Assembly (NCBI GenBank): GCA_964546125.1 | Contig: CAZJIS010000006.1 | Location: forward strand, 1 to 44,533 | Direction: 5' to 3' | DNA from: Phil1 sp964546125 | Lineage (GTDB): Bacteria; Bacillota; Clostridia; Christensenellales; CAG-138 | Length of the DNA: 44,533 nt | In this document: piece by piece, positions 15,801 through 25,057 of the stretch | How the letters are laid out: every line of letters starts with the position of its first letter | Numbering within the stretch: position 1 is the stretch's first letter | Notes under the pieces: generated by a model | Database searches by the model: none | Told to the model about the DNA's origin: nothing | Seen by the model: only the letters and a program-made list of their open reading frames with translations | Program-made: the position numbers and the translations under genes

Positions 15801-16733
15801 TAACTCAACGACGCAATGTTCATCCGCAATGCTCGGGAGTCCCCCGGGCATTGTTGTTGAAAGGGCGGCCGCCGCCGCGCCGAAGCGCGCGGCATCAAAA
15901 AGCTGCGCCTCGCCTAACGCCTCGATGGGGCATTCGCAAGCGAGGATGCGGCTCATCGCCGCGCCAAAGAAAATATCCCCCGCGCCGGTCGTATCCCGCG
16001 CGTTGACCAAAAACGCCGGAACAAAGCGGCGCATATGCGCATTCTGCACATAACTGCCCTGCGCCCCCATCGTGATGAAAACGAGCCGCGCGCCGCCCTC
16101 GATAAGGCGCTGCGCGGCCTCTTCCCATGGGAGGCCGAAGGCGAAGGCAAGCTCATCCGCCCCGGCTTTCACAACGTCCGCATGGGCAAAGCCCCAGCGC
16201 ATGGCCGCGCGCGCATCGTCCGCGCTTTGCCAGAGCATGGGGCGGTAGTTGGGGTCGAAGGTGACCAAAACGCCGTTTTCCAGCGCGCAGCGCACGGCGG
16301 CGAAAGTCGCGCTCTTTGCGGGTTCATCGGTCAAAGACAACGTGCCAAAATGGAACGCGCGGGCGCTTTTAATTTGATCATAAGGGATCTCATCGGCGCG
16401 CAGCAGCGTATCCGCACCGGGTTTGCGCGCGAAGGAGAACGAGCGCTCGCCGCGCGCGTCGAGCGACACGAACGCAAGCGTCGTGAACGCCCGATCCGTT
16501 TGCCCGCCAAGGTACGCGATTTTATGCGCCGCAAGCGTGCGCAGCAAAAGCGCGCCAAAGGCGTCCGCACCGACCTTGCCGATCATACCGCAGCTTCTTC
16601 CATAGCGCGCGAGCGCGCCAAGATAGTTGATCGGCGCGCCGCCGGAGTTGGCGGCCATGATGGGCGCGCCCTGATCCGTTATACCCGTTTGCACAAAATC
16701 GATGAGAAGCTCCCCAAGGGCGACAACATCCAT
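15792..16733 (-). CDS. PfkB-family carbohydrate kinase (fructokinase-like)
   Basis: 313 residues. The start VVALGELLIDF, first signature GGAPINYLGALARYG and second signature RDTTGAGDIFFGA (catalytic Asp) are of the ribokinase/fructokinase family; FDPNYRPMLW is typical of fructokinases. It would phosphorylate fructose or a related sugar with ATP. ATG 16733 follows a G-rich site. It starts 13 nt after the D-lyxose isomerase stop, so the pair would convert mannose to fructose to fructose 6-phosphate, or act on lyxose and xylulose. Confidence 0.88.
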   Translation of the reverse strand: MDVVALGELLIDFVQTGITDQGAPIMAANSGGAPINYLGALARYGRSCGMIGKVGADAFGALLLRTLAAHKIAYLGGQTDRAFTTLAFVSLDARGERSFSFARKPGADTLLRADEIPYDQIKSARAFHFGTLSLTDEPAKSATFAAVRCALENGVLVTFDPNYRPMLWQSADDARAAMRWGFAHADVVKAGADELAFAFGLPWEEAAQRLIEGGARLVFITMGAQGSYVQNAHMRRFVPAFLVNARDTTGAGDIFFGAAMSRILACECPIEALGEAQLFDAARFGAAAAALSTTMPGGLPSIADEHCVVELLS

Positions 16734-16746
16734 ATCCCCCACCCCC

Positions 16747-17436
16747 TCAATCCGCCGCAGGCGGGTATTCGGTGCAAAGCAGCCGGTAGGCAGGCTCGTC
16801 CTCCTCAATGGCGGGAAAGCGGCCGATGGGCTCTTCAAAGCGGTTGTCGGCAAGGTCGTCATTGCACGCGCTCACCTCGCCGATGAGCACATCCCCCGTG
16901 CCCGGCTCCACCGCGAAATCGTGGTAGAGATAGGGCGGGATCGCAATGCTCATGCCCGGCTCGAGCTTCACCTGCGTGCCGGCGGGGACCGTATATGCGA
17001 CCCCGTCCATGTGCACGGTCACATCGCGCGTGCGGTCTACCTCTTCGTTGGGTAAGGACTCGTAAACGCGGATGAGCAAGTTGCCGCCGCCGCGGTTGAT
17101 GATATCCTCCATCTTATTCCAGTGAAAATGGTTGGGCGCATACTGCCCCTCTTTGAGAAACAAAAGCTTTTCGGCGTAGGTTTTGGGGTATTTATCCTGC
17201 CGGCGCGCGTTGCCGTTGCGCAGCGTGATCAGCGAGAAGCCAACTTCCTCAAAGCGGCCGAGGCCGTAATCGGTGATATCGAAGCCGAGCATATTGTCGC
17301 GGATCTCATCGCACGCATGCCCTTTTTCCCGCCACTCCTCCGGGGTAAAGCGGCAAAACGGCGGCAAGGCAAAGCCGTGCCGTGCGGCCATTTGCTCGAG
17401 CTCAAGAAGCGCGCGGTTGATTTGAGAGCGTTTCAT
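16747..17436 (-). CDS. D-lyxose ketol-isomerase
   Basis: 229 residues, cupin fold, as in E. coli EcSI and Bacillus YdaE. Metal ligands are readable: H103 and H105 in PNHFHWNKMED, E110, and H172 in YLYHDF. Known enzymes interconvert D-lyxose with D-xylulose and D-mannose with D-fructose. ATG 17436 gives the family's usual start MKRSQIN and lies 10 nt after GGAGG; ATG 17442 is the alternative. It is the first gene of a two-gene operon with the PfkB kinase and has its own promoter. Confidence 0.88.
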   Translation of the reverse strand: MKRSQINRALLELEQMAARHGFALPPFCRFTPEEWREKGHACDEIRDNMLGFDITDYGLGRFEEVGFSLITLRNGNARRQDKYPKTYAEKLLFLKEGQYAPNHFHWNKMEDIINRGGGNLLIRVYESLPNEEVDRTRDVTVHMDGVAYTVPAGTQVKLEPGMSIAIPPYLYHDFAVEPGTGDVLIGEVSACNDDLADNRFEEPIGRFPAIEEDEPAYRLLCTEYPPAAD

Positions 17437-17474
17437 TTGCATAATCCCTCCCGCAATCTCCAAAGATTGAGCTC

Positions 17475-17504
17475 ATTTTACCAGAGCGCGCGGGGAGGAT
17501 GCAA
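17475..17504 (-). promoter_or_regulatory. Promoter of the lyxose isomerase-kinase operon
   Basis: On the minus strand TTGCAT (17499-17504), 18 nt, TAAAAT (17475-17480), in the 72-nt gap behind the hypothetical gene. Spacing is one nt longer than optimal. Confidence 0.5.
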
Positions 17505-17508
17505 GCGC

Positions 17509-18108
17509 TCAGGCCTCGCGCACGTTCGTGATGAGTCCCTCTTCAAACTCGAATTCGAAAATGCGCGCCGCGCATACGCTGCCCCGCGCGCAGGTAATAA
17601 GGCCCAGCGTCTTGCCGCTGTGATCTGAAAAGGGCGCGCGCGGATAGGAGAAATCACCAAAGAATTCGCGGATATCAAAAAAATCGAGCCGATCGGCAAG
17701 CTCCGGCTCGAGGCAGGCGGCGGCATCCCCTTCGCGGGCGTCGCGCACGGCCTCTGCGAACGTGCAGGCAAGGCGCAGTTCGGGTGAGGCAGGCTCTTCC
17801 ATCGGTTCCTCCCCGACATAGGCGCCGGTAAAAAGCATTGCTTCGAACACGCCCCCCGGCCACACGCACACGGAAAGATCCGCCGGAGGTTCGCTTGCAA
17901 GCGTGCCGCGCTCAAAGGAAAGCTTGCGCGTCACATGCGCCCACATGCCCTCGAGAGGCGCTGCCGAAATATAATAATCCCCCGTGTCGGAAATGGGGAT
18001 CGAAACATGCGCCGTGCGCGAACACTCGCCCACGATCCTGCCGTTGACGCTTGCAAGGCAGAGCGTATCCGCGCGGATGACGAGTGTGGGAACCGGTGAA
18101 TAATACAT
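17509..18108 (-). CDS. Hypothetical protein
   Basis: 199 residues, no family recognised. No signal peptide or membrane segment. The N-terminal ~95 residues look beta-rich (PTLVIRADTLCLASVNGR, GDYYISAAPLEG), the C-terminal half is acidic and alpha/beta. The layout resembles an N-terminal immunoglobulin- or FHA-like barrel plus a small domain, but I cannot assign it. ATG 18108 lies 8 nt after GGGAGG; a GTG at 18114 is too close to that site. It is divergent from asnS. Conservation across Clostridia would confirm that it is a real gene; coding bias and the ribosome binding site support it. Confidence 0.7.
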   Translation of the reverse strand: MYYSPVPTLVIRADTLCLASVNGRIVGECSRTAHVSIPISDTGDYYISAAPLEGMWAHVTRKLSFERGTLASEPPADLSVCVWPGGVFEAMLFTGAYVGEEPMEEPASPELRLACTFAEAVRDAREGDAAACLEPELADRLDFFDIREFFGDFSYPRAPFSDHSGKTLGLITCARGSVCAARIFEFEFEEGLITNVREA

Positions 18109-18155
18109 TGGCACGACCTCCCGCCTTTATCGCAGGCTAAACATATGCGCAAGCC

Positions 18156-18184
18156 TTGCCAAGCATGCGCGGATGATCTATAAT
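18156..18184 (+). promoter_or_regulatory. Promoter of asnS
   Basis: TTGCCA (18156-18161), 17 nt, TATAAT (18179-18184), 45 nt before the asnS start. The leader is too short for a T-box. Confidence 0.7.
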
Positions 18185-18228
18185 TTTACGATAACTGCGA
18201 CTATGATTTTCCAAGGAGGATATGCAAT

Positions 18229-19611
<1,383 letters not shown>

Positions 19612-19662
19612 GCGGCAAAAAAACGCCGCCCTGCGGCGCTGAAGTTTTTCGGCAAGCAAAGC

Positions 19663-19691
19663 AAACGGCCCCCAATTAAAAGGGGCCGTTT
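19663..19691. terminator. Terminator after asnS, probably bidirectional
   Basis: A 10-bp stem AAACGGCCCC (19663-19672) with GGGGCCGTTT (19682-19691), followed by GTTGTTTG. It sits between convergent asnS and the CD1247-like gene. A smaller hairpin, CGCCGCcctGCGGCG, precedes it at ~19624-19638. Confidence 0.8.
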
Positions 19692-19715
19692 GTTGTTTGC
19701 GTCATCGCCGGTTCG

Positions 19716-20114
19716 TCAGGGATTTTCGTCCTCGTCGAACGCGGGAACTACCGGCTCATTGCAGCTTGGGCAGATGAGGGGTTCATCGCCCTCGAGCATG
19801 GATTGGTCGAAGAAGATGGTTTCGCCGCAGTGCGGGCATTCGAGTTCGATGAAATCGTCGTCGTCGTCATCGTCAAGATCATCATCGTCGAGCAGCGCGT
19901 CAAGGCACTCGTCAATATCGGCGAGCTCGTCGCACATGTCGTCAATGCACTCGTCCATGTCGATGATGGCTTCCTGGTTTTCATCGACCGTTTCGGCCAT
20001 TTCATCGAGCGTTTCGATGATGAGATGGAAGAGCTTGGCGTATTTGTCTTCCCCAAGCTCCATGCCATCCGCGACGCCGCGCAGATAGGCGACTTTTTCT
20101 TTGATATAGCCCAT
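19716..20114 (-). CDS. CD1247-like acidic zinc-ribbon protein
   Basis: 132 residues. The N-terminal helical domain begins GYIKEKVAYLRGVADGM, matching the CD1247 N-terminal domain of Clostridia. A very acidic central stretch with a run of about a dozen Asp residues follows, and then a C-terminal zinc ribbon, CPHCGE...CPSCNE. The function is unknown; it resembles a nucleic-acid or protein adaptor. GGAGG precedes the ATG at 20114. It lies 43 nt downstream of efp and is probably co-transcribed, as in other Clostridia. Confidence 0.82.
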   Translation of the reverse strand: MGYIKEKVAYLRGVADGMELGEDKYAKLFHLIIETLDEMAETVDENQEAIIDMDECIDDMCDELADIDECLDALLDDDDLDDDDDDDFIELECPHCGETIFFDQSMLEGDEPLICPSCNEPVVPAFDEDENP

Positions 20115-20157
20115 TTTCAAATCCTCCAATAGCAAGTTTGGTCATGGATGGCGCGCG

Positions 20158-20715
20158 TTATACGCGCTCCATGTATTCGCCGGTGCGGGTATCCACGCGG
20201 ATGCGGGCGCCCTGGTTGACAAACAGCGGCACATTGATCTTGTAGCCGGTTTCGAGCGTTGCGGGCTTGGTGGTTCCGGTCGCGGTGTCGCCGCGGAAGC
20301 CCGGCTCCGTTTCGGTGATGGTGAGCTCCACGAAGTTGGGCGCTTCCACCGAAAACGCACTGCCCTTGTAGAAGCGGATGCTGACGTTCTGGTTCTCGAC
20401 GATGAAATCGATGGCGTCCTCCACCTGGTCGTGGTTGAGGGGGAGCTGCTCGTAGGTTTCCGTATCCATGAAGTGATACAGCTCGCCATCGTTGTAGAGG
20501 TACTGCATTTGCTTGGTTTCGATGTGTGCGCGGGGGTACTTGTCCGTCGGGTTGAATGTGCGCTCGAGCACCGCGCCCGTCATGACGTTCTTAAGCCTCG
20601 TGCGGACGAATGCAGCTCCCTTTCCGGGCTTCACGTGCTGGAAATCGGCAATGGTCCAAATCTGCCCGTCGATCTCCACGGTTACGCCCTTTCTAAAATC
20701 ACCGGCCATCAGCAT
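20158..20715 (-). CDS. efp: Elongation factor P
   Basis: 185 residues, the standard three-domain length. The tip loop around Lys-32 reads VKPGKGAAFVRT; the end ATLETGYKINVPLFVNQGARIRVDTRTGEYMERV is the conserved EF-P C-terminus. It relieves ribosome stalling on polyproline. GGAGG precedes ATG 20715; a second ATG two codons on is the family's more usual start. It has its own promoter and is followed by the CD1247-like gene. Confidence 0.97.
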   Translation of the reverse strand: MLMAGDFRKGVTVEIDGQIWTIADFQHVKPGKGAAFVRTRLKNVMTGAVLERTFNPTDKYPRAHIETKQMQYLYNDGELYHFMDTETYEQLPLNHDQVEDAIDFIVENQNVSIRFYKGSAFSVEAPNFVELTITETEPGFRGDTATGTTKPATLETGYKINVPLFVNQGARIRVDTRTGEYMERV

Positions 20716-20790
20716 AGAAAATTACCTCCAAAGCGAATCTGTATGCGTTTAACCGGCGTGAGGCCGATTAAGCTTTCAATACTAACGTAT

Positions 20791-20820
20791 ATCATACCAC
20801 AGTCAAAAGGCGCAAAACAA
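20791..20820 (-). promoter_or_regulatory. Promoter of efp
   Basis: On the minus strand TTGTTT (20815-20820), 18 nt, TATGAT (20791-20796). It starts just after the sigK terminator, so efp is separate from sigK. Confidence 0.5.
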
Positions 20821-20821
20821 G

Positions 20822-20854
20822 CCCCCAAGTGCGTGTTTCCGCAGCCCTTGGGGG
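20822..20854 (-). terminator. Terminator of sigK
   Basis: On the minus strand CCCCCAAG and CTTGGGGG pair (20847-20854 with 20822-20829), with an inner TGCGG...CGCA extension, followed by CTTGTTTTG. It lies 28 nt downstream of the sigK stop. Confidence 0.75.
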
Positions 20855-20882
20855 GTGAATCCTTTTCATTTTCAAAGGCGGA

Positions 20883-21581
20883 TCACGGTTGATATGTTCG
20901 TTCGAGATAGGCGTTGAGCTTTTGCAGCGCCTTTTTCTCCAGCCGTGAAACATAGCTCCTTGAAATGCCCAGAAGCTCCGCCACCTCCCGCTGGGCAAGG
21001 CATCTGCCGCCCATAAGGCCATAGCGGCGGCGCACGACCGTGCGCTCGCGCGGCGTGAGCGCGCGCTCGATGGCCTCGCTTAGCTGCGCCGCGGCGATGG
21101 AGCGCTCCGCCTCAAGGATGACAAGATCCGGGTCGCTTCCGAGCACATCCGTGAGGGAAATGTCGTTGCCGTCCCCATCCGAGCCGATGGGCTCCGAGAG
21201 CGAAAGCTCGCAGGCGCGCTTTTTTTCCGCCCGCAGCGACATGAGTATCTCGTTTTCGATGCAGCGCGAAGCATAGGTCGCGAGCGTGGAGCTTTTGTGC
21301 TGGTCAAAGGTCGACACAGCCTTAATGAGCCCCACCGTACCGATCGAAATAAGATCATCGTTATCCCGCCGCGGAGAGACATATTTTTTTGCGATGTGCG
21401 CCACGAGGCGCAGGTTGTGTTCGATGAGTTTGTTGCGCGCGGCCGCGTCCCCCGCCGCCATACGCGCAAGGCAGGCGGCCTCCTCCGCGGCGCAGAGCGG
21501 CTCGGGGAAAGAGTTGCCCTGCGAAACATAGCCCGTGAAAAGAAACAGCTTGCCAAGAAGCGCCAAAAAAAGTTCGAGCAT
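20883..21581 (-). CDS. sigK: Sporulation RNA polymerase sigma factor SigK
   Basis: 232 residues. A ~20-residue hydrophobic pro-sequence (LFLALLGKLFLFTGYVS) precedes region 2 (NLRLVAHIAKKY, DDLISIGTVGLIKAV, LATYASRCIENEIL) and region 4 (TPRERTVVRRRYGL, then helix-turn-helix REVAELLGISRSYVSRLEKKAL). The pro-sequence and the GNSFPEPLCAAEE start match pro-sigma-K, the late mother-cell sigma factor. The gene is uninterrupted: no skin-type element splits it. ATG 21581 is chosen for its fit to the family; ATG 21596 is also possible. It lies 63 nt downstream of mltG. Confidence 0.93.
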   Translation of the reverse strand: MLELFLALLGKLFLFTGYVSQGNSFPEPLCAAEEAACLARMAAGDAAARNKLIEHNLRLVAHIAKKYVSPRRDNDDLISIGTVGLIKAVSTFDQHKSSTLATYASRCIENEILMSLRAEKKRACELSLSEPIGSDGDGNDISLTDVLGSDPDLVILEAERSIAAAQLSEAIERALTPRERTVVRRRYGLMGGRCLAQREVAELLGISRSYVSRLEKKALQKLNAYLERTYQP

Positions 21582-21644
21582 ATTCCGCCCCCCCATCTTC
21601 GGTGTAACAGAATATGCCCGGAATCTGCAAAAGTTGCTTTTTTC

Positions 21645-22838
21645 TTACCAGAAGGGCCTGTACTTCTCCACGTTCGCCGTGTGCTCTTCGAGGGTTTTTG
21701 CATAGACGAGCGAGCCGGCCTCATCATCCGAAAGGCAGAAGTAGAGGTAGCCCTGCTCGGTCGTGCGCGCATCCGGCTCAAGCACGGCGCGGATGGCGCG
21801 CATGCCCGGGTTGCAGATGGGGCCAAGCGGCAATCCGCCATTCGCGTAGGTGTTATAGAGCGAGGGGTTGTTGCGCTGCTCTTCATTAAATGTGATGCCC
21901 TCGCCGGTTTTGAAGATATACTTGAGCGTCGCGTCGCTTTGCAGCTTCATGTCCCGCTCGAGGCGCAGATGAAACACCGCTGAAACACGTTTGAAATCGG
22001 CCTCGATCTTGGCCTCTTTTTCGATGACGGAGGCAAGCGTGATCAGCTCGTCCACACTCATGCCGCGCTCGGCCGCGCGGGCGGCAAGCTCATCGGTCAA
22101 TACTTCGCCGAAACGGTAGAGCATGCGGTTGATGATGGAGCGGGCAGGTTCGTTCGAGTAGATCTCATATGTATCCGGGAAGAGATACCCCTCGAGCGCA
22201 TAATCGCGCGCCTGCTGCGGGTTCTTCGCCTCTTCAAGCGCGGCGATAAACGCATAATCGGCAAAGGCCTCGCCGGTCTTGCAGAGTTTGAGGAACTCCT
22301 CCCCGCTTTCAAGCACGCCAAGCGCCACGAGTTTGTTGGCGATCTGCTCGACGGTCATGCCCTCGGTAATAACGAGCTTGAGGGTCGTGCGCGGCGCGGT
22401 GGGGGCGCACAGCGTATCGACGATCTGCCCCACATCCATGTTGCGCGAGAGGACATAGGTGCCGGCCTTGAGCTTATCGGATTTGCCGGTGAAATCGACG
22501 TAAATCTTGAACACGGTCTTGCTCGTGATGAGCCCCGGCAGGCGGTTGCCCGCTTCATCCGTGCCGCCCGCCTCATAGAGAAGGCGCGCGATGGAAGATG
22601 CCCCCGCGCCGGATTTGACGGTGATGGTCACGGGCGTGGCGTCGCCGATGTCAACGGGCAAAAAGAAGCGCGCCATCACGAAGCGGTAGCCGCCCCAAAG
22701 CATCATGGCGCACAGCGCAAGCGCGAGCGCGCCCACAACGAGCGGGCGAAACCTGCGCCAGGCTTTTGCCGCCGTCTTTTTGCGGCCGCGTTCGCGTTCG
22801 CGCTTCTCTCGCGCGCGGGCGTTTTGATTCCCTTCCAT
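21645..22838 (-). CDS. mltG: Endolytic murein transglycosylase MltG
   Basis: 397 residues. A positively charged cytoplasmic tail is followed by one membrane anchor (~34-54), then a LysM-like segment and the YceG domain with EGYLFPDTYEI, the catalytic ASVIEKEA (Glu) and NPSLYNTYANGGLPLGPICNPG. It cleaves nascent glycan strands at the membrane. The start at 22838 is 4 nt after the ylbF stop with no strong ribosome binding site, so it is probably translationally coupled to ylbF. Confidence 0.95.
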   Translation of the reverse strand: MEGNQNARAREKRERERGRKKTAAKAWRRFRPLVVGALALALCAMMLWGGYRFVMARFFLPVDIGDATPVTITVKSGAGASSIARLLYEAGGTDEAGNRLPGLITSKTVFKIYVDFTGKSDKLKAGTYVLSRNMDVGQIVDTLCAPTAPRTTLKLVITEGMTVEQIANKLVALGVLESGEEFLKLCKTGEAFADYAFIAALEEAKNPQQARDYALEGYLFPDTYEIYSNEPARSIINRMLYRFGEVLTDELAARAAERGMSVDELITLASVIEKEAKIEADFKRVSAVFHLRLERDMKLQSDATLKYIFKTGEGITFNEEQRNNPSLYNTYANGGLPLGPICNPGMRAIRAVLEPDARTTEQGYLYFCLSDDEAGSLVYAKTLEEHTANVEKYRPFW

Positions 22839-22842
22839 AACT

Positions 22843-23184
22843 TTACTCGTCCGGCAGGCCAAGGCTCAAGTCGAGCGCGTCGGCAAGAATCTTATACACA
22901 TCGCCGAGCATGGTGTTGAGCCTGTATTCGGCAATGAGATAATCCGACGCATCCCGGTTGAGCTGGAGCACCTCGCCCACCTTTTGCAGGCGCTCGAGGC
23001 ATTCCTCATCCTTCTTGCCGGAAACGACCGCGCCCTGCGCGCGCATGCGCAGCGCGTTGTACTCTTTGAGCAAAGCCTTTGTGGTGTCGTTTGCAAAGGC
23101 GCGCTCCTGCGTTTGGCGATAGGCCGCGTACTCTTCGCTCTTTGCGAGCATTTTTGCAAGTTCCCTTGCCTTGTCGTAAACCAT
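22843..23184 (-). CDS. ylbF: YlbF-family regulator
   Basis: 113 residues, all alpha. The com_ylbF domain covers ~1-105 (YDKARELAKMLAKSEEYAAYRQ...). In Bacillus, YlbF with YmcA and YaaT forms the Y-complex that steers RNase Y and affects sporulation and competence. Here it sits between rnj and mltG in one transcript, linking it to RNA decay. GGAGG precedes the ATG. Only this member is in the window. Confidence 0.85.
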   Translation of the reverse strand: MVYDKARELAKMLAKSEEYAAYRQTQERAFANDTTKALLKEYNALRMRAQGAVVSGKKDEECLERLQKVGEVLQLNRDASDYLIAEYRLNTMLGDVYKILADALDLSLGLPDE

Positions 23185-23200
23185 GCTTCCTCCTTGCCGC

Positions 23201-24874
23201 TTAAATATCAAGCTCGATGATGATAGGCAGAATGATCGGCGTGCGCTTGGTTTTATTATACAGTTCGTTCTTGAGCGCCGTGCGGATGCCGTTTTTGATG
23301 GAGCTCCACTCCGAACGGTGCGTGTTCGCAAACTTCGCCGCAAGCTCGCCCACATGCGCGCGCGCGCCGGCGATAAGCTCCTCGGAATCCTTCACATAAA
23401 TAAAGCCGCGCGTGATGATTTCCGGCGTACCGAGGAGCTCGCCGGTCTTCTTTTTGAGCGGGATGACGACCGTAAAAAGCCCGTCTTCCGCAAGCTGGCG
23501 GCGGTCCTTCAAAACGGCGTCGCCTATCTCGCCCACGCTGCCGCCATCGATCATGACGCTGCCCGCGTGCACGGGCGCAGCCTGCTTGATGCTGCTGCGC
23601 GAAAGTTCGATGACATCGCCGATGGCAGGCACGACGATGTTGCGCTCGGGAATGCCCATCTCCTGTGCAAGCTCGGCATGCATGTAGAGCTGCCGCGCCT
23701 CGCCGTGCACGGGGATGAAATATTTGGGTTTTGTCAAGGTGAACATCAGCCGCAGCTCCTCGCGGCGCGCGTGGCCGGAAACGTGAACGTCCGCCATGCG
23801 GTCATACACGACCTTTGCGCCCTTGAGGTAGAGCTGGTTGATCACGCGGCTCACGCCGATTTCGTTGCCGGGGATCGCCGAGGCGGAGATGATGACCGTA
23901 TCCCCCTTGCCGATGTTGAGCCGGTGGGATGAGTTTGCCATGCGGAAAAGGCCGCTCATCGGCTCGCCCTGGCTGCCGGTGGTGATGACGCATACCTTTG
24001 AATCTTCGATGCGGTTGAGCTTGTCGACATCGACGATCTTCTCTTCGGGAATGCTCAGATAGCCAAGCTCGGTCGCGACCTTGGCGATGTTGACCATGCT
24101 GCGCCCCTGGAAGCAGATGACGCGGCCAAAGGAGATCGCCACATCCGCAATCTGCTGGATGCGGTAGATGTTCGAGGCGAACGTCGCAACGATCACGCGT
24201 CCGTCGGCGATGTCGAAATAATGCTCAAACGTCCTGCCGATCTCCCGCTCGGAGAGCGTATGGCCGGCAAGCTCCGCGTTGGTGCTGTCGGAAAGGAGCG
24301 CCAGCACGCCGCGCGAGCCGTAGTAAGCAAAGCGCGCAATGTCGATGGGTTCGTTGTCAAGCGGCGTATAATCCACTTTGAAATCGCCCGTATGGATGAC
24401 CGTACCCACGGGCGTGATGATCGCCAGCGCGCACGCGCCCGCGATGGAATGGCTGGTTTTGATGAATTCCACGTTGAAACAGCCAAGGCGCAGCCTGTCC
24501 CCCGCCTTGACGCTGACGAGCTGCGCGTCGGCGACTTTTGCTTCCTCGAGCTTGTGCTCGATGAGCGCGCAGGTGAGCTTTGTGCCGTAAACCGGCGTTT
24601 TAAAACGCTTGAGCGCATAGGGCAGCGCGCCGATGTGGTCTTCATGGCCGTGGGTGATGAGAATCCCCCGCAGTTTATCCGCGTTCTTTTCGATGTAGGC
24701 CATGTCCGGTATGACGAGATCGATGCCGGGCAGGTCGTCATCCGGGAAGATAAGCCCGCAGTCGATGATGATCATATCCTTGCCGTATTCGAGCACGGTC
24801 ATGTTCTTGCCGACCTCGCCCACGCCGCCGAGCGGTATGATTTTAAGCTTGTTAGCCTTTGCTTTGCTTGCCAA
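23201..24874 (-). CDS. rnj: Ribonuclease J
   Basis: 557 residues, the usual RNase J length. The metallo-beta-lactamase motif THGHEDHIGALPY coordinates two zinc ions; a second part has HTGDFKVDYTP, the beta-CASP region (ATFASNIYRIQQ, TTGSQGEPMSGL) and FIPVHGEARQL. The C-terminal domain completes the protein. It has 5'-exo- and endonuclease activity on mRNA. The start is a TTG at 24874 after GAGAGGA; no ATG or GTG fits better. First gene of an rnj-ylbF-mltG operon with a strong promoter. Confidence 0.95.
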   Translation of the reverse strand: MASKAKANKLKIIPLGGVGEVGKNMTVLEYGKDMIIIDCGLIFPDDDLPGIDLVIPDMAYIEKNADKLRGILITHGHEDHIGALPYALKRFKTPVYGTKLTCALIEHKLEEAKVADAQLVSVKAGDRLRLGCFNVEFIKTSHSIAGACALAIITPVGTVIHTGDFKVDYTPLDNEPIDIARFAYYGSRGVLALLSDSTNAELAGHTLSEREIGRTFEHYFDIADGRVIVATFASNIYRIQQIADVAISFGRVICFQGRSMVNIAKVATELGYLSIPEEKIVDVDKLNRIEDSKVCVITTGSQGEPMSGLFRMANSSHRLNIGKGDTVIISASAIPGNEIGVSRVINQLYLKGAKVVYDRMADVHVSGHARREELRLMFTLTKPKYFIPVHGEARQLYMHAELAQEMGIPERNIVVPAIGDVIELSRSSIKQAAPVHAGSVMIDGGSVGEIGDAVLKDRRQLAEDGLFTVVIPLKKKTGELLGTPEIITRGFIYVKDSEELIAGARAHVGELAAKFANTHRSEWSSIKNGIRTALKNELYNKTKRTPIILPIIIELDI

Positions 24875-24925
24875 ATGTAATCCTCTCTTTCTCCTATGGA
24901 GAGCCTACCTCCCCACGTTGCGTTC

Positions 24926-24954
24926 ATTATACTATCTTCTCCCAGCCCAAGCAA
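24926..24954 (-). promoter_or_regulatory. Promoter of the rnj-ylbF-mltG operon
   Basis: On the minus strand TTGCTT (24949-24954), 17 nt, TATAAT (24926-24931), ~50 nt before the TTG start. Confidence 0.7.
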
Positions 24955-25008
24955 GGTGACGCAATTGTAAACAAACGGAGCCATGCTAATATATTGCCCC
25001 GCGCGAGG

Positions 25009-25037
25009 TTGAAGCACACCCTACTTTGTTGTATAAT
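25009..25037 (+). promoter_or_regulatory. Promoter of the VanW-domain gene
   Basis: TTGAAG (25009-25014), 17 nt, TATAAT (25032-25037), 20 nt before the start codon. It is divergent from the rnj promoter, ~55 bp away. Confidence 0.7.
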
Positions 25038-25057
25038 AATCAATCGTGAGGTGACGA

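Noticed and set aside
18185..18228. T-box upstream of asnS
   Set aside because: The leader from the promoter to the start codon is under 40 nt, far too short.
20883..21581. Skin-type interruption of sigK
   Set aside because: The coding sequence is continuous from the pro-sequence to region 4, with no recombinase or att-like repeat.
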